Positions 41,264-50,037 of a stretch of DNA of 64,000 nucleotides are shown here, piece by piece. The stretch spans positions 1 through 64,000 of the forward strand of contig NZ_JAHZIA010000011.1 of NCBI RefSeq assembly GCF_019420015.1. Reading direction: 5' to 3'. This DNA comes from Anaerofustis sp. Lineage in GTDB: Bacteria > Bacillota > Clostridia > Eubacteriales > Anaerofustaceae. Under the pieces are notes generated by a model. The model saw nothing but the letters and a program-made list of their open reading frames with translations. It made no database searches and was not told the DNA's origin. A program made the position numbers and the translations under genes. Within the stretch, counting starts at the first letter, position 1. Each line of letters starts with the position of its first letter.

Positions 41264-41297
41264 TTTGTTTAATGAGGTATAGAAAGAGGTATAGAAA

Positions 41298-41774
41298 ATG
41301 GAAAGAGTAACAGAACAGATTGTTAAATATGAAGATAGAACATTTGTTATTAAAAAAATGTCTCCATTTGAAGGAATCGCTGTTTTAAAAGAAATTTTAA
41401 CAAAAGCTCTGCCTTTTAATTTACTTTCTTTTTTAAATGATGATTTAAATATTGAATTAGATAAAGTTTTGTCTATTACAAATAAAATGAATAAAAAAGA
41501 AATGTCAATTGATGAGTTTGCAGAATTTCAAAAAAGATTGATGAAAAATTGTTATGAAAAATTAAAATCAGGTGATGTAGCTGTGTTGCAATCTAATGGT
41601 GATTTTGGTGTGCCCGGTTTAGACAATAATATGCTTTTGGTAGGGTTTTTACTTTTGAAAGTAGTTGAGGTAAATTATAAGGATTTTTTCTTAGAAATCC
41701 TCCAAAAATTAAATGTTTTGGAGGAATCTCAGAAAATAATGGATCAAGTGAAGAATGTAACGGCTACAGCTTAG
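41298..41774 (+). CDS. Tail assembly chaperone, short (zero-frame) product
   Basis: 158 residues: MERVTEQIVKYEDRTFVIKK strands, then helices. Located between tube and tape measure, the place of the lambda G/GT-type chaperones, which coat the tape measure during tube assembly. Ends at TAG 41772-41774, downstream of the slip site at 41684-41690, from which the longer product is made. Confidence 0.82.
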   Translation: MERVTEQIVKYEDRTFVIKKMSPFEGIAVLKEILTKALPFNLLSFLNDDLNIELDKVLSITNKMNKKEMSIDEFAEFQKRLMKNCYEKLKSGDVAVLQSNGDFGVPGLDNNMLLVGFLLLKVVEVNYKDFFLEILQKLNVLEESQKIMDQVKNVTATA

Positions 41775-42022
41775 AAGAAAGTATGTATGAATATTATGTT
41801 TCCGAAAATATAGATATGATATTATATACACCAGTTTTATCTAAAATGTGGAAACAGCATGAATTGTGGGATGGTACGTATATAATCTCGGATCTGTTTG
41901 ATATACATGAAGCCATGTCTGTTAAAAATTTAAATGAAAAGTTATTTTTTGAGAAGCAAATGAAAGAAATAGAAAATAAAAATGAAATAAATAATATTTC
42001 CAATTCATTTAATTTGAGGTGA
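41298..42022 (+). CDS. Tail assembly chaperone, -1 frameshift fusion product
   Basis: A -1 shift at T_TTT_TTC (41684-41690) continues translation in a frame open from 41681 to 42022, adding LRNPPKIKCFGGISE and then YYVSENIDMILYTPVLSKMW, WDGTYIISDLFD, NEKLFFEKQMKE. The product is about 241 residues. The downstream frame also has an ATG at 41783, but only a weak ribosome site. The ratio of the two products is typically set by slip efficiency. Confidence 0.85.
41684..41725 (+). promoter_or_regulatory. Programmed -1 ribosomal frameshift signal
   Basis: Slippery heptamer T_TTT_TTC at 41684-41690, a 7-base spacer, then a perfect 10-bp stem: TCCTCCAAAA (41698-41707) with TTTTGGAGGA (41716-41725) around an 8-base loop. 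The heptamer phase matches the zero frame, and spacer length is ideal. Confidence 0.87.
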
Positions 42023-42028
42023 TTTGAT

Positions 42029-43444
42029 ATGGCTTTAAAAGGTGTTATTAAAGAATATTTAGTTTCGCTTGGTTTTAATGTAAATAAAAATTCATTATCA
42101 GATGCTTTAGATACTGTAAATTTTGGTACAGATAAAATGGTGTCGATGGTGTCAAAAATGACTTCAAGCCTTGCTAAAGGTACTGTTGGAATTATAACGC
42201 TGGTTTCATCTGCTGTAGTTGCTGTTGGTAAATTAATTGTTTCTGTTGCAGATGCTGATATGCAAATGCAAAATGCGGCAAACTCAATGTGGATGAACGT
42301 CGACGCTTATAGAGTAACAGAGGATGCGGTTACAAGTCTTGGATATTCAATGAATGAATTATCTACCATTGCGCGTAATCCAGAGCTTACAGCGAGATTT
42401 AAAGAATTAGTGTCACTTGGACAACAAACTTCTGCACCAAAAGAATTAGATAGTATGTTGAAAAAAGTTAGAGATGTTACTTTTGAGTTTGATAAAATGA
42501 AAGTAATAGCTAAAAATGGAGTTCGTCAAATAGTTTATTATTTTATGAAATATCTCGGTGTAGATATAGATGAAATAAGAGCAAAACTATCTAATTTTAA
42601 TAAATTTTTACAAGAAAATCTTCCTAAAATTTCTGCTGTAATAGCAAAGGTGTTATATTATATTTATAGGATTGGTAAAGCAATAGCATATGTTGTTAGT
42701 TTAGGTGCTAAATTAATTTCTGGTGCATATAATTTTATGAAAAAATTTCCTGCTACTTTTAAAGTGTTTATTGGTGTTATTGGTGCAATTTTATTGACAA
42801 TAAATCCGATATTGACTATAATATTAGCAGGTCTTTCAGCTATTGTTTTGTTAATAGATGATTATATGACTTGGAAAAGAGGCGGAAAGTCTCTTTTTGG
42901 TGATAAGTGGCAAGGAGTTGAAGGATTTTTAAATAAAGCTAAAGGTGTTCTTGAGTGGATTTTTGAGCAAATAGAATGGGCTGTTAATTATATTATAAAT
43001 AATTTAAAACCATTTTTTTCTTGGTTGTATGATATTTTTTCAGATATGTTTGGTTGGTTAAAAGATATATTTGATTGGTTTGATGAGAAAGTGTTTCCTT
43101 ATGTAAAAAAAGGTACTGATTTTTTAGGTTTAACTGATTCCGAAGATCCAGAAGGGGTATCTCTTGCGGCACTTGGAAAAGAAGCTATAACAGGCAGAGA
43201 TCCTTTAAGTAGTTCTTTAGGATTTGTAAAAACTTTAAAAAATATGTTTTTTGATGGTTCTTCTGCTGAAAATATGAGAGTCAGAGCTTTATTGGGTGAT
43301 AAAGAAGCGGCAAGACAATTAAATGTTAGCTATGAACAAAATGTAAATGTAAAAGGTAGCGTAGATGATAATGCGCTAAGAGAAATAAATAAATATACAA
43401 AAAGAGCACTTGAAGCAATGAATATTTCTTCTGTTGTGAGGTAA
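42029..43444 (+). CDS. Tape measure protein
   Basis: 471 residues. N-terminal MALKGVIKEYLVSLGFNVN and S-rich helices, hydrophobic glycine-rich segments (GTVGIITLVSSAVVAVGKLI; FKVFIGVIGAILLTINPIL), then W/F-rich helices and a charged end: the usual tape-measure pattern. At about 1.5 angstrom per residue it implies a short tail of roughly 70 nm. AGGTGA upstream; the gene follows the tail chaperone by six bases. Confidence 0.85.
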   Translation: MALKGVIKEYLVSLGFNVNKNSLSDALDTVNFGTDKMVSMVSKMTSSLAKGTVGIITLVSSAVVAVGKLIVSVADADMQMQNAANSMWMNVDAYRVTEDAVTSLGYSMNELSTIARNPELTARFKELVSLGQQTSAPKELDSMLKKVRDVTFEFDKMKVIAKNGVRQIVYYFMKYLGVDIDEIRAKLSNFNKFLQENLPKISAVIAKVLYYIYRIGKAIAYVVSLGAKLISGAYNFMKKFPATFKVFIGVIGAILLTINPILTIILAGLSAIVLLIDDYMTWKRGGKSLFGDKWQGVEGFLNKAKGVLEWIFEQIEWAVNYIINNLKPFFSWLYDIFSDMFGWLKDIFDWFDEKVFPYVKKGTDFLGLTDSEDPEGVSLAALGKEAITGRDPLSSSLGFVKTLKNMFFDGSSAENMRVRALLGDKEAARQLNVSYEQNVNVKGSVDDNALREINKYTKRALEAMNISSVVR

Positions 43445-43452
43445 AAATAAAA

Positions 43453-44034
43453 ATGGCAAATGGTTTACCAATTAAATTACCGTGGCAGGATATAACTGAT
43501 TCCGAATTGTTGTTAGTAAAAACAAATATAGCAGGATATTTTTTTGATGGATTTTTAGATGTTGCGCATAATGTAAATACTGTTTTAACTTCTCATCAGG
43601 TGCAGAAAGGTGCTTCGATAGCAGATCACGCTTATATTGAGCCGATAGAGGTTACTATGACTGTGAAAATGTCTGATGCAATGTCAGGAATGAAGGAAAC
43701 GCAGTTTCAAGGTATAAGTTACACCAGGTCTACGGCGGCATATAGAATTTTAAGAGAAATACAAAAACAAAGACTTGCTTTTCAGGTACATACGCGTATT
43801 GAAACTTATCAGAATATGATGATTACAAATTTATCTGTACAAGATGATTTGTCCAATGTAAATGGTTTAAAGTGTACTGTTACGATGCAAGAATTACTTG
43901 TTGCTTCAGAAAAAACGGTAAAAATAAGTAAAAGGGAGCAAACTACAACTACAAATAATTCGGGAACAATTCAAGCTGAATCGTTAAGTGATGAAAGTTT
44001 GTTATATATGATTTCTAATTATCTTGGAAGATAA
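43453..44034 (+). CDS. Baseplate Dit-like distal tail protein
   Basis: 193 residues. PIKLPWQDITDSELLLVKTN, TVLTSHQVQKGASIADHAYI and the beta-rich remainder ending MQELLVASEKTVKISKR resemble Dit-like tail proteins that join the tube to the hub. A T/S-rich tail is disordered. Position right after the tape measure supports this. Confidence 0.68.
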   Translation: MANGLPIKLPWQDITDSELLLVKTNIAGYFFDGFLDVAHNVNTVLTSHQVQKGASIADHAYIEPIEVTMTVKMSDAMSGMKETQFQGISYTRSTAAYRILREIQKQRLAFQVHTRIETYQNMMITNLSVQDDLSNVNGLKCTVTMQELLVASEKTVKISKREQTTTTNNSGTIQAESLSDESLLYMISNYLGR

Positions 44035-44053
44035 AAAAAGAGGTTTAATTAAA

Positions 44054-44440
44054 ATGGTGAATAATATACCGTTAAAATCTCTTCCTAATCAGTTAGCAAG
44101 AGTAGAGGTTACATTTGATGAAAAAAAACATTTTTATTTTTTGAAATTTACATATAGTGAAGTGTGTCAATATTGGTTAATGACTATTATGGATACTTTT
44201 CAAAATATAATAATATCAAATATACCACTTGTTACAGGCGGTAGTATTTTAAGTTCTGGAAATATTTTAAAACAATTTGCTTATAAAATGATCGGTAGCA
44301 TTATGGTTTTAAAATCTTCTAATGTAAATAATGATTATCCAAACGAAAAACAATTGGGTGCAGAATTTAAATTAATTTGGGGTGATACAGAGTATAGATA
44401 CTATAGCGAAGGAGAGGTAGAAAGTGGCGGTTTCAATTAA
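44054..44440 (+). CDS. Baseplate plug protein (Pam3 gp18-like)
   Basis: 128 residues from ATG 44054 (AGAGG upstream). NNIPLKSLPNQLARVEVTFD, then FYFLKFTYSE, WLMTIMDTF, IPLVTGGSIL and LKLIWGDTEY-like ending (FKLIWGDTEYRYYS) match the small plug proteins of Pam3-type baseplates, which lie beneath the tube. Overlaps the hub gene by 17 bases. Confidence 0.75.
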   Translation: MVNNIPLKSLPNQLARVEVTFDEKKHFYFLKFTYSEVCQYWLMTIMDTFQNIIISNIPLVTGGSILSSGNILKQFAYKMIGSIMVLKSSNVNNDYPNEKQLGAEFKLIWGDTEYRYYSEGEVESGGFN

Positions 44441-46367
44441 TTGTATTCCGGTTCAAAATTATTCTGTTTCTTCAAAATTTGGTATGAGAGGAAGTAGTTT
44501 TCATTATGGTTTAGATATGCCAGGTGTGAAAGGCAGTAATATATATGCCGCTCAAGGTGGTGTGGTTAAATATTTTGGAAATGATCCGGATGGGTATGGA
44601 AATTATATTATTTTAGAGCATCAAAGATATAAGTTTTGCACACTTTATGCACATTTAAGTGCTTTTTCTACTTCTGTAGGTTCATTTGTTACCGCTGGAG
44701 ACGTGATAGGTAAAATGGGGAGTACTGGAAGGTCTACAGGTTCACATTTACATTTTGAAATTAGAAATGTACCGTATTCTCAGTTTTGGAGTGTTAGTAG
44801 AAATACTAATTATATTTTGAATCCTCAGCCTTATTTAGAAAATACGGGTCTTGTTTCTGGCACAGCATTTGGAGGTAGCGGACTTTCGTTACAAGATAAT
44901 TATGAGTATACTTATGAAAGAGTAATTGTTAATGAAAATAGTATAAGTGAGACGGGAAATTATTTATATGGTCGAAAATATAGAATTATGGTTTTTAGAG
45001 AAGACGGTACAGGGTTAGATTTATCGGATTTACATATTGTGTTTGATGTTTCAAAATCTTTAACAAGAGAAGCAAATACAGGTACAGTTACAATTTATAA
45101 TTTAAATACAGAAACAGAAAATGATTTGATGGTAAATTGTAATAGAGTAACAATAGAAGCTGGTTATGAAGGTTTATTTGGTTTAATATATGATGGGGAC
45201 GTTATTCAAGGAATAAGAGGCGTAGAAAATGGAGTAGATTATTATTTAACTTTAATTACAATGGATTGTGAAAGGTTTTTAAATAGTGGATTTATAAGTT
45301 ATACAATGACGCGCGGGATGTCAAAAAGAGATGTGGCAAAAAATATTTGTAATGTTTCGACAAATCCGGTACAATTAAATTCTATTTCATCTTCATTTAA
45401 TACAGCGAAATATATTAGAGGGAAAGTTGTTTTTGGAAAATCGAGAGATTTTTTAGATCAACTTGCCGCTACATCAAATGCTAATTTTTATACTGATTCT
45501 GGAAAAGTAAATTTAGTTAGTTTTAATGATATTTCAGAAAATGAAATAATTCATTTAAATAGCAGTTCGGGTTTAATCGGTAGTCCGCAACAAAACGCTG
45601 AGGGTATTTCTTTTCAATGTTTATTAAATCCGAGAATAACTTTATATAGTTTGGTAAATATTCCTAATGATCAAATCGTAGAACAAGAGTATTCAGATGG
45701 CAATTCTGTTGTCTATACTTTAGATCAGGATAATTTATATAGAATTATTAAAGTTGAGTTTTCTGGGGATACAAGAGGGCAAAATTGGTATACAAATTGT
45801 ACAGCCACCAATCAAGCAGGAGCAATCCCGCAAATTATTGCAGAGCTTGTGGGAAATTCAGGATTTACTGATACTACAGGTAACGGAGACACTTATAACA
45901 TTGAATCATATGGTAACTCTGGTGTTTCTGGTGCAACATCTTTTAAATCTTTTGAATATTGGACGAGTTTAAGTTCTAAATCGTCTATGCAATATAAATA
46001 TCAGCACGATGGAGGATCTTATACTGATTCTCAGGGTTTTAGAAGAAGAATAGCAGATAGTTATTCAAATACACCATATTACATGGTGGCTATGGGCACA
46101 TATTATGGCTATACTGGAACAAAGTTAAAAATAACGCTTACAGGTGGAAAAACCTTTTATGCTTTTATTGGAGATTCAAAAGCAGATAGAGATACTGATG
46201 CGCTTCATAAATATTGTGTACATGATGGTTCTCAAATAGAGTTTATAGTTGACAAGAATCAATTAAAAAAAGGTAGTCCTAAAGTTGCTAAAACAGGTGA
46301 TTGTTCCTATGCTGGTTTTACAGGCATGATAAAATCTGTTAAAACTTTATATAAAGTAACGAGGTGA
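44424..46367 (+). CDS. Baseplate hub protein with N-terminal M23 endopeptidase domain
   Basis: 647 residues from GTG 44424 with GGAGAGG upstream. Residues 10-115 form an M23 (lysostaphin-like) metallopeptidase: SSKFGMRG, FHYGLD (H27, D31), a glycine-rich middle, CTLYAHLS and SHLHFEIRN (zinc ligands). Residues 155-500 match hub domains (YGRKYRIMVF, LHIVFDVSKSLTREANTGTV, MTRGMSKRDVAKNI). The rest is beta-rich with an Arg/Lys tail. The fusion puts a peptidoglycan-cutting enzyme at the injection tip. Confidence 0.88.
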   Translation: MAVSINCIPVQNYSVSSKFGMRGSSFHYGLDMPGVKGSNIYAAQGGVVKYFGNDPDGYGNYIILEHQRYKFCTLYAHLSAFSTSVGSFVTAGDVIGKMGSTGRSTGSHLHFEIRNVPYSQFWSVSRNTNYILNPQPYLENTGLVSGTAFGGSGLSLQDNYEYTYERVIVNENSISETGNYLYGRKYRIMVFREDGTGLDLSDLHIVFDVSKSLTREANTGTVTIYNLNTETENDLMVNCNRVTIEAGYEGLFGLIYDGDVIQGIRGVENGVDYYLTLITMDCERFLNSGFISYTMTRGMSKRDVAKNICNVSTNPVQLNSISSSFNTAKYIRGKVVFGKSRDFLDQLAATSNANFYTDSGKVNLVSFNDISENEIIHLNSSSGLIGSPQQNAEGISFQCLLNPRITLYSLVNIPNDQIVEQEYSDGNSVVYTLDQDNLYRIIKVEFSGDTRGQNWYTNCTATNQAGAIPQIIAELVGNSGFTDTTGNGDTYNIESYGNSGVSGATSFKSFEYWTSLSSKSSMQYKYQHDGGSYTDSQGFRRRIADSYSNTPYYMVAMGTYYGYTGTKLKITLTGGKTFYAFIGDSKADRDTDALHKYCVHDGSQIEFIVDKNQLKKGSPKVAKTGDCSYAGFTGMIKSVKTLYKVTR

Positions 46368-46371
46368 TAAA

Positions 46372-46992
46372 ATGTCAGAAAAAAATATAACTTTTGGAGA
46401 TGTTACAGGAAAATCTTTACTTGGTACAAATGAGTTATCTGGCGGATCGTTGCAAAATTTACAAGAATTAAAAAAGCAAATTTTTTTTGATTTAAGATGT
46501 TGTTGTCCAGCAATCATTAAGTCGATAAATTATGACGAAATGACTGTTACCGCACAGCCTGTTATAAAAGAGAATATTAAATTTGCTACGCAAGAAGTAA
46601 AATCTTTTCAGTTGCCAGAAATTTTTGATATTCCAATTGTTTATCTGAGTAGCGGTAATGATATTAGTATAACATTCCCGTTAGAAGTAAACGATGAATG
46701 TTTGTTATTTTTTTCAGATACTTGTATAGATTCTTGGTGGCAGTCAGGAGGAATACAAGCACAATTTGAAGAAAGAAGACATGATTTATCAGATTGTTTT
46801 TGTTTACCTTGTCAAATGTCACAGCCGCGTAAATTAAAAAATGTTAATAGTGATTCTATAAAATTAAACTATAAAGGTACGCAATTTGAAATTAAAGATG
46901 ATGGAATTTATGTTAATGATATAAATATAAATAATCATAGGCATAATGTAGTAATAGGTGATTCTGTCTATACAACTTCTACTTGGGTTTAG
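46372..46992 (+). CDS. Baseplate spike protein (Gp138-like)
   Basis: 206 residues. LRCCCPAIIKSINYDEMTVT, DIPIVYLSSGNDISITFPLE, LLFFSDTCIDSWWQSG and RRHDLSDCFCLPC match the Gp138 N-terminal OB domain, which forms a trimeric membrane-piercing spike. The C-terminus contains N-N-H-R-H-N, an HxH motif of the type that binds a metal at spike tips. AGGTGAT upstream. Confidence 0.85.
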   Translation: MSEKNITFGDVTGKSLLGTNELSGGSLQNLQELKKQIFFDLRCCCPAIIKSINYDEMTVTAQPVIKENIKFATQEVKSFQLPEIFDIPIVYLSSGNDISITFPLEVNDECLLFFSDTCIDSWWQSGGIQAQFEERRHDLSDCFCLPCQMSQPRKLKNVNSDSIKLNYKGTQFEIKDDGIYVNDININNHRHNVVIGDSVYTTSTWV

Positions 46993-47001
46993 GTAAAAAA
47001 T

Positions 47002-47367
47002 ATGAAGTATAGAAAAATGGATGTAAATGGGGATTATGTTTTCGGACTGAATGAACAAGGGTTTTTAAAAGATAACGAAGCAGTTGCACAGGCTGTTGTG
47101 ACTAAAATTAAGTTATTAAAAGGCGAATGGTGGGAAGATGTAAATGAAGGAACGCCGTTTTTTCAGTCTATTTTAGGCATTAATGCTACGTTAGAATCTA
47201 AAATTGCGATAGATTTAATAATAAGAGATAGGATTTTACAAGTTGAAAATGTAGAAACTATAGTAACTTTTAAAAGTGAAATAGATAATGTGTCACGTAG
47301 TTATATGTTATATTGCGAACTTGAAACTAATTTTGGAGAATTAATTAAAGTTGAAATAGAATTATAA
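47002..47367 (+). CDS. Baseplate wedge protein (gp25/W-like)
   Basis: 121 residues. VAQAVVTKIKLLKGEWWEDV, GTPFFQSILGI and RDRILQVENVETI follow the T4 gp25-like fold (E-P-R-like core replaced here by NEGTPF). The protein links sheath and wedge to start sheath assembly. It lies in the standard spike, gp25, J order. Confidence 0.8.
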   Translation: MKYRKMDVNGDYVFGLNEQGFLKDNEAVAQAVVTKIKLLKGEWWEDVNEGTPFFQSILGINATLESKIAIDLIIRDRILQVENVETIVTFKSEIDNVSRSYMLYCELETNFGELIKVEIEL

Positions 47368-47380
47368 GGGGTAAATAAAA

Positions 47381-48544
47381 ATGGCTTATTTTCCACCTAC
47401 AATTGATGCGTCAGGATTAATTGTTCCATCTTATCAAGATGTTTTAGATTATTTTATAGAGCAAACTAAAAGTATATATGGTGATGATATATATTTAGCG
47501 GAAGATTCGCAAGATTATCAATTTTTATCTACTTTTAGTTTATTATTTTATGATATTTGCCAATGTTTGATATTAGATTATAATTCGCATAATCCAGATA
47601 CAGCTATAGGAGTAGCTCTTGATAGAGTTGCGTCTTATATGGGGATTAAGAGAAAGTCTGGAATATCAAGTGCCGCACTGTTAACATGTAAAGGTGCACC
47701 TGGAACTATTGTTAGTTATGGATCGGCCATTGATGTTAACGGGTATATTTGGCAATTAGAAAAAGAATTTGAAATTCCTGAATCTGGTGAAATAGATGTT
47801 ACTTCTTCTTGCGTTGATTATGGAGCAATTCAGGCGCCAATTGGTACGATTAATAAAATTAATACACCAACTTCAGGTTGGGAAAGTGTGACTAATAAAT
47901 ATCCGGCTACAATTGGTTCTGATATTGAAACAGATAGTGAATTAAGAGAAAGGCTATTTAAAGCAACTTCAGGATCTGCTTTAACAGTTCTTGATAGTAT
48001 ATTAGCAAATGTAGAAGCTTTAAATAATGTTGTAAGAATTAAAGGATATGAAAATTTTACGTCAGATTATGATGAATTAGGATTGCCACCACATTCTATA
48101 GCACTTGTAGTTGAGGGTGGAGATGAAAATGAAATTGCTAATATTATTTTTAATAAAAAAACACCTGGCACTGATACTTTTGGCACAACAAAGGTTAAAA
48201 TAACAACTTCTTCAGAGCAAGAACTTGAAATTTCTTTTTCAAGGCCAGAATATAAAAATGTTAATGTTTCTGTTACTATTACAAAATTAAGTAATTTTAC
48301 AGATGCAGTTGAGGCTGATATAAAAAATAATATTGTTCAAGAATTTTCAGAATTATCTATAGGGCAAACATTGTATGCTTCAAATTTATACTATGCCATT
48401 TTGTCTGCTTCGGGAGATATTTCTTCACCTTCATTTTTTGTAAATTCAGTATTAGTAGATAATAGTCAAAAAGTAGAAGCTTCAATGTTTCAACTTTTAA
48501 CTACCGATGTGTCATTAATTACTGTTATTAAAAATGAGGTGTAA
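47381..48544 (+). CDS. Baseplate J-like protein
   Basis: 387 residues. GLIVPSYQDVLDYFIEQTKS, LSLLFYDICQCLILDYN-like segment, ALDRVASYMGIKRKSGISS, EFEIPESGEIDVTSSCVDYG and TDSELRERLF are the recognised J-like series. It forms the wedge arms that hold fibres. One of the more GC-rich, well-conserved genes. Confidence 0.9.
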   Translation: MAYFPPTIDASGLIVPSYQDVLDYFIEQTKSIYGDDIYLAEDSQDYQFLSTFSLLFYDICQCLILDYNSHNPDTAIGVALDRVASYMGIKRKSGISSAALLTCKGAPGTIVSYGSAIDVNGYIWQLEKEFEIPESGEIDVTSSCVDYGAIQAPIGTINKINTPTSGWESVTNKYPATIGSDIETDSELRERLFKATSGSALTVLDSILANVEALNNVVRIKGYENFTSDYDELGLPPHSIALVVEGGDENEIANIIFNKKTPGTDTFGTTKVKITTSSEQELEISFSRPEYKNVNVSVTITKLSNFTDAVEADIKNNIVQEFSELSIGQTLYASNLYYAILSASGDISSPSFFVNSVLVDNSQKVEASMFQLLTTDVSLITVIKNEV

Positions 48545-48546
48545 AA

Positions 48547-49128
48547 ATGATCTCTGATGTTTTAAATAGTGAAAAATATTTAAATGTTATAACTTCACAA
48601 CATAGAACAAAAGAAAAATATATAAATTTTGTATCAAATTTATTAAAACCATTGTTTGATGTAGCAGAATGTTTGTTAAATTATGATTATGATTTCGATT
48701 TAGATTATGCAGTAGGAAATCAATTGGATATTATTGGAAAAATAGTTGGGGTTGATAGATATGTCGATTTTGTTTTGTCCGATGGTACGAATAAATTAAA
48801 TGATGATGATTATAGAGTTTTAGTTAAGGCAAAAATAGCGCAGAATCATTGGGATGGAACGAGGGAAAATATTTTTAATATTTGGGATAATTTGTTTCCT
48901 AATGTTAGGTTAAATTTAATAGATAATCTTGATATGACATGTTTAGTTTTTGTTAGTGCTGAAAGCATGACACAAAATCAAATTGGTATGTTATATGCAG
49001 GATTATTAGTTCCTCGTCCGGCTGGGGTTCAATATAATTACTATTTTGGAGAAGGTGCGATTTTTGCTTTTGATATGGATACAGAAATGTTCAAAGGATG
49101 GGATTTAGGAAATTGGGTAGTCTTTTAA
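48547..49128 (+). CDS. Baseplate wedge protein (DUF2612)
   Basis: 193 residues, two bases after the J-like gene. YLNVITSQHRTKEKYINFVS, YDFDLDYAVGNQLDIIGKIV and RVLVKAKIAQNHWDGTRENI match DUF2612. It completes the wedge; in most phages fibre genes follow, but here they are 25 kb upstream and the next gene is lysin. Confidence 0.88.
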   Translation: MISDVLNSEKYLNVITSQHRTKEKYINFVSNLLKPLFDVAECLLNYDYDFDLDYAVGNQLDIIGKIVGVDRYVDFVLSDGTNKLNDDDYRVLVKAKIAQNHWDGTRENIFNIWDNLFPNVRLNLIDNLDMTCLVFVSAESMTQNQIGMLYAGLLVPRPAGVQYNYYFGEGAIFAFDMDTEMFKGWDLGNWVVF

Positions 49129-49137
49129 AGAAAGGTA

Positions 49138-49166
49138 TTTATAAAGCATTATATTTGTGTTATACT
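49138..49166 (+). promoter_or_regulatory. Sigma70-type promoter upstream of lysin
   Basis: TTTATA (49138-49143), 17 bases, TGT then TATACT (49161-49166). A terminator-like hairpin (49257) lies between it and the lysin start, so lysin expression may be attenuated. Confidence 0.68.
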
Positions 49167-49256
49167 AATAATTAAGTTAGTAAATTCAAAATAAAAATTA
49201 GGAAAATGGTAAAAAGTTATAATTGAGCAAAATAAATTTATAGTAGTTAAATTGCG

Positions 49257-49290
49257 ATAGTAGTCAATTATCATTTGGCTACTATTTTTT
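49257..49290 (+). terminator. Rho-independent terminator / attenuator before lysin
   Basis: ATAGTAGTCAA (49257-49267) pairs with TTGGCTACTAT (49275-49285), 11 bp with one G-T pair and a 7-base loop, then T5-6. Nothing coding was recognised in the surrounding 205-base gap. Confidence 0.85.
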
Positions 49291-49332
49291 ATTTGCTTGT
49301 AATCTGTAAAATATTTCTGAGAGGTGAAATAA

Positions 49333-50013
49333 ATGGGAGTGAAAGTATATAGTTTAAAAAAAGATGGAGAAAATAGTATTACAAAAAATTTTAAAGTAAA
49401 AGAATTTAGATGCAGAGATGGTAGTGATGAGATACTTATTTCTATTGATACTGTGAAAATTTTACAAGAATTAAGAGATTATTTTAAAAAACCTATAAAT
49501 ATTAATTCAGCTTATAGGACACCTCAGTATAATAAAAAAGTTGGTGGTGCTTCTAATTCGCAACATGTAAAAGGTACTGCTTGTGATATAAATGTACAAG
49601 GTGTAACACCGGATGCTGTAGCATCTTATGTGGAAATGTTTTATCCAAACACTGGGTGTGGGCTGTATGCTACCTTTGTTCATGTTGATACGAGAGGGTA
49701 TAAAGTAAGGTGGAAAAATACAGGTTCAAATGTGGTAAGCGGTTTCGGCCTTGGTAAGTTATATGAAAAGTATAAAGGGGAAGAAGAAAAGGAGGAAGAA
49801 ATGACACAACAAGAGTTTAATAAAATGATGGATATATATTTTGATGATTTAGCTAAAAAAAATCCTAATAGTTGGTCTGCGCCTTATCGTGAGTGGGCGG
49901 AGAAAAATGGTATAATAAATGGAGATCCTGATGGTAACAAACGGTATATGTCTCATGTGACGAGAGAAGAAGCGGTAAAAATGATAAAAGAGGCAATTGA
50001 TTTGGTAAAATAA
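49333..50013 (+). CDS. Endolysin: M15 peptidase with C-terminal SLH-like domain
   Basis: 226 residues. KNFKVKEFRCRDGSDEILIS, LRDYFKKPININSAYRTPQY, SNSQHVKGTACDINVQG (zinc ligands His and Asp) and FVHVDTRG (third ligand) match peptidase_M15_3, which cuts peptide bonds of peptidoglycan. After a Glu/Lys linker, residues 157-226 form an SLH-like wall-binding domain (APYREWAEKNGIINGDPDGN, TREEAVKMIKEAI). An internal in-frame start precedes this domain. Export would rely on the holin. Confidence 0.9.
   Translation: MGVKVYSLKKDGENSITKNFKVKEFRCRDGSDEILISIDTVKILQELRDYFKKPININSAYRTPQYNKKVGGASNSQHVKGTACDINVQGVTPDAVASYVEMFYPNTGCGLYATFVHVDTRGYKVRWKNTGSNVVSGFGLGKLYEKYKGEEEKEEEMTQQEFNKMMDIYFDDLAKKNPNSWSAPYREWAEKNGIINGDPDGNKRYMSHVTREEAVKMIKEAIDLVK
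49801..50013 (+). CDS. Internally started SLH-like domain of the endolysin
   Basis: In-frame ATG 49801 is preceded by AAAAGGAGG (49787-49795), five bases away. The product would be 70 residues: MTQQEFNKMMDIYFDD plus the whole SLH-like repeat. Several clostridial-phage endolysins are known to make such free wall-binding subunits that join the full-length enzyme. Here the site is as strong as any in the window. Confidence 0.68.
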   Translation: MTQQEFNKMMDIYFDDLAKKNPNSWSAPYREWAEKNGIINGDPDGNKRYMSHVTREEAVKMIKEAIDLVK

Positions 50014-50037
50014 AAAAAAGAAACGAGGGGTATTGAA

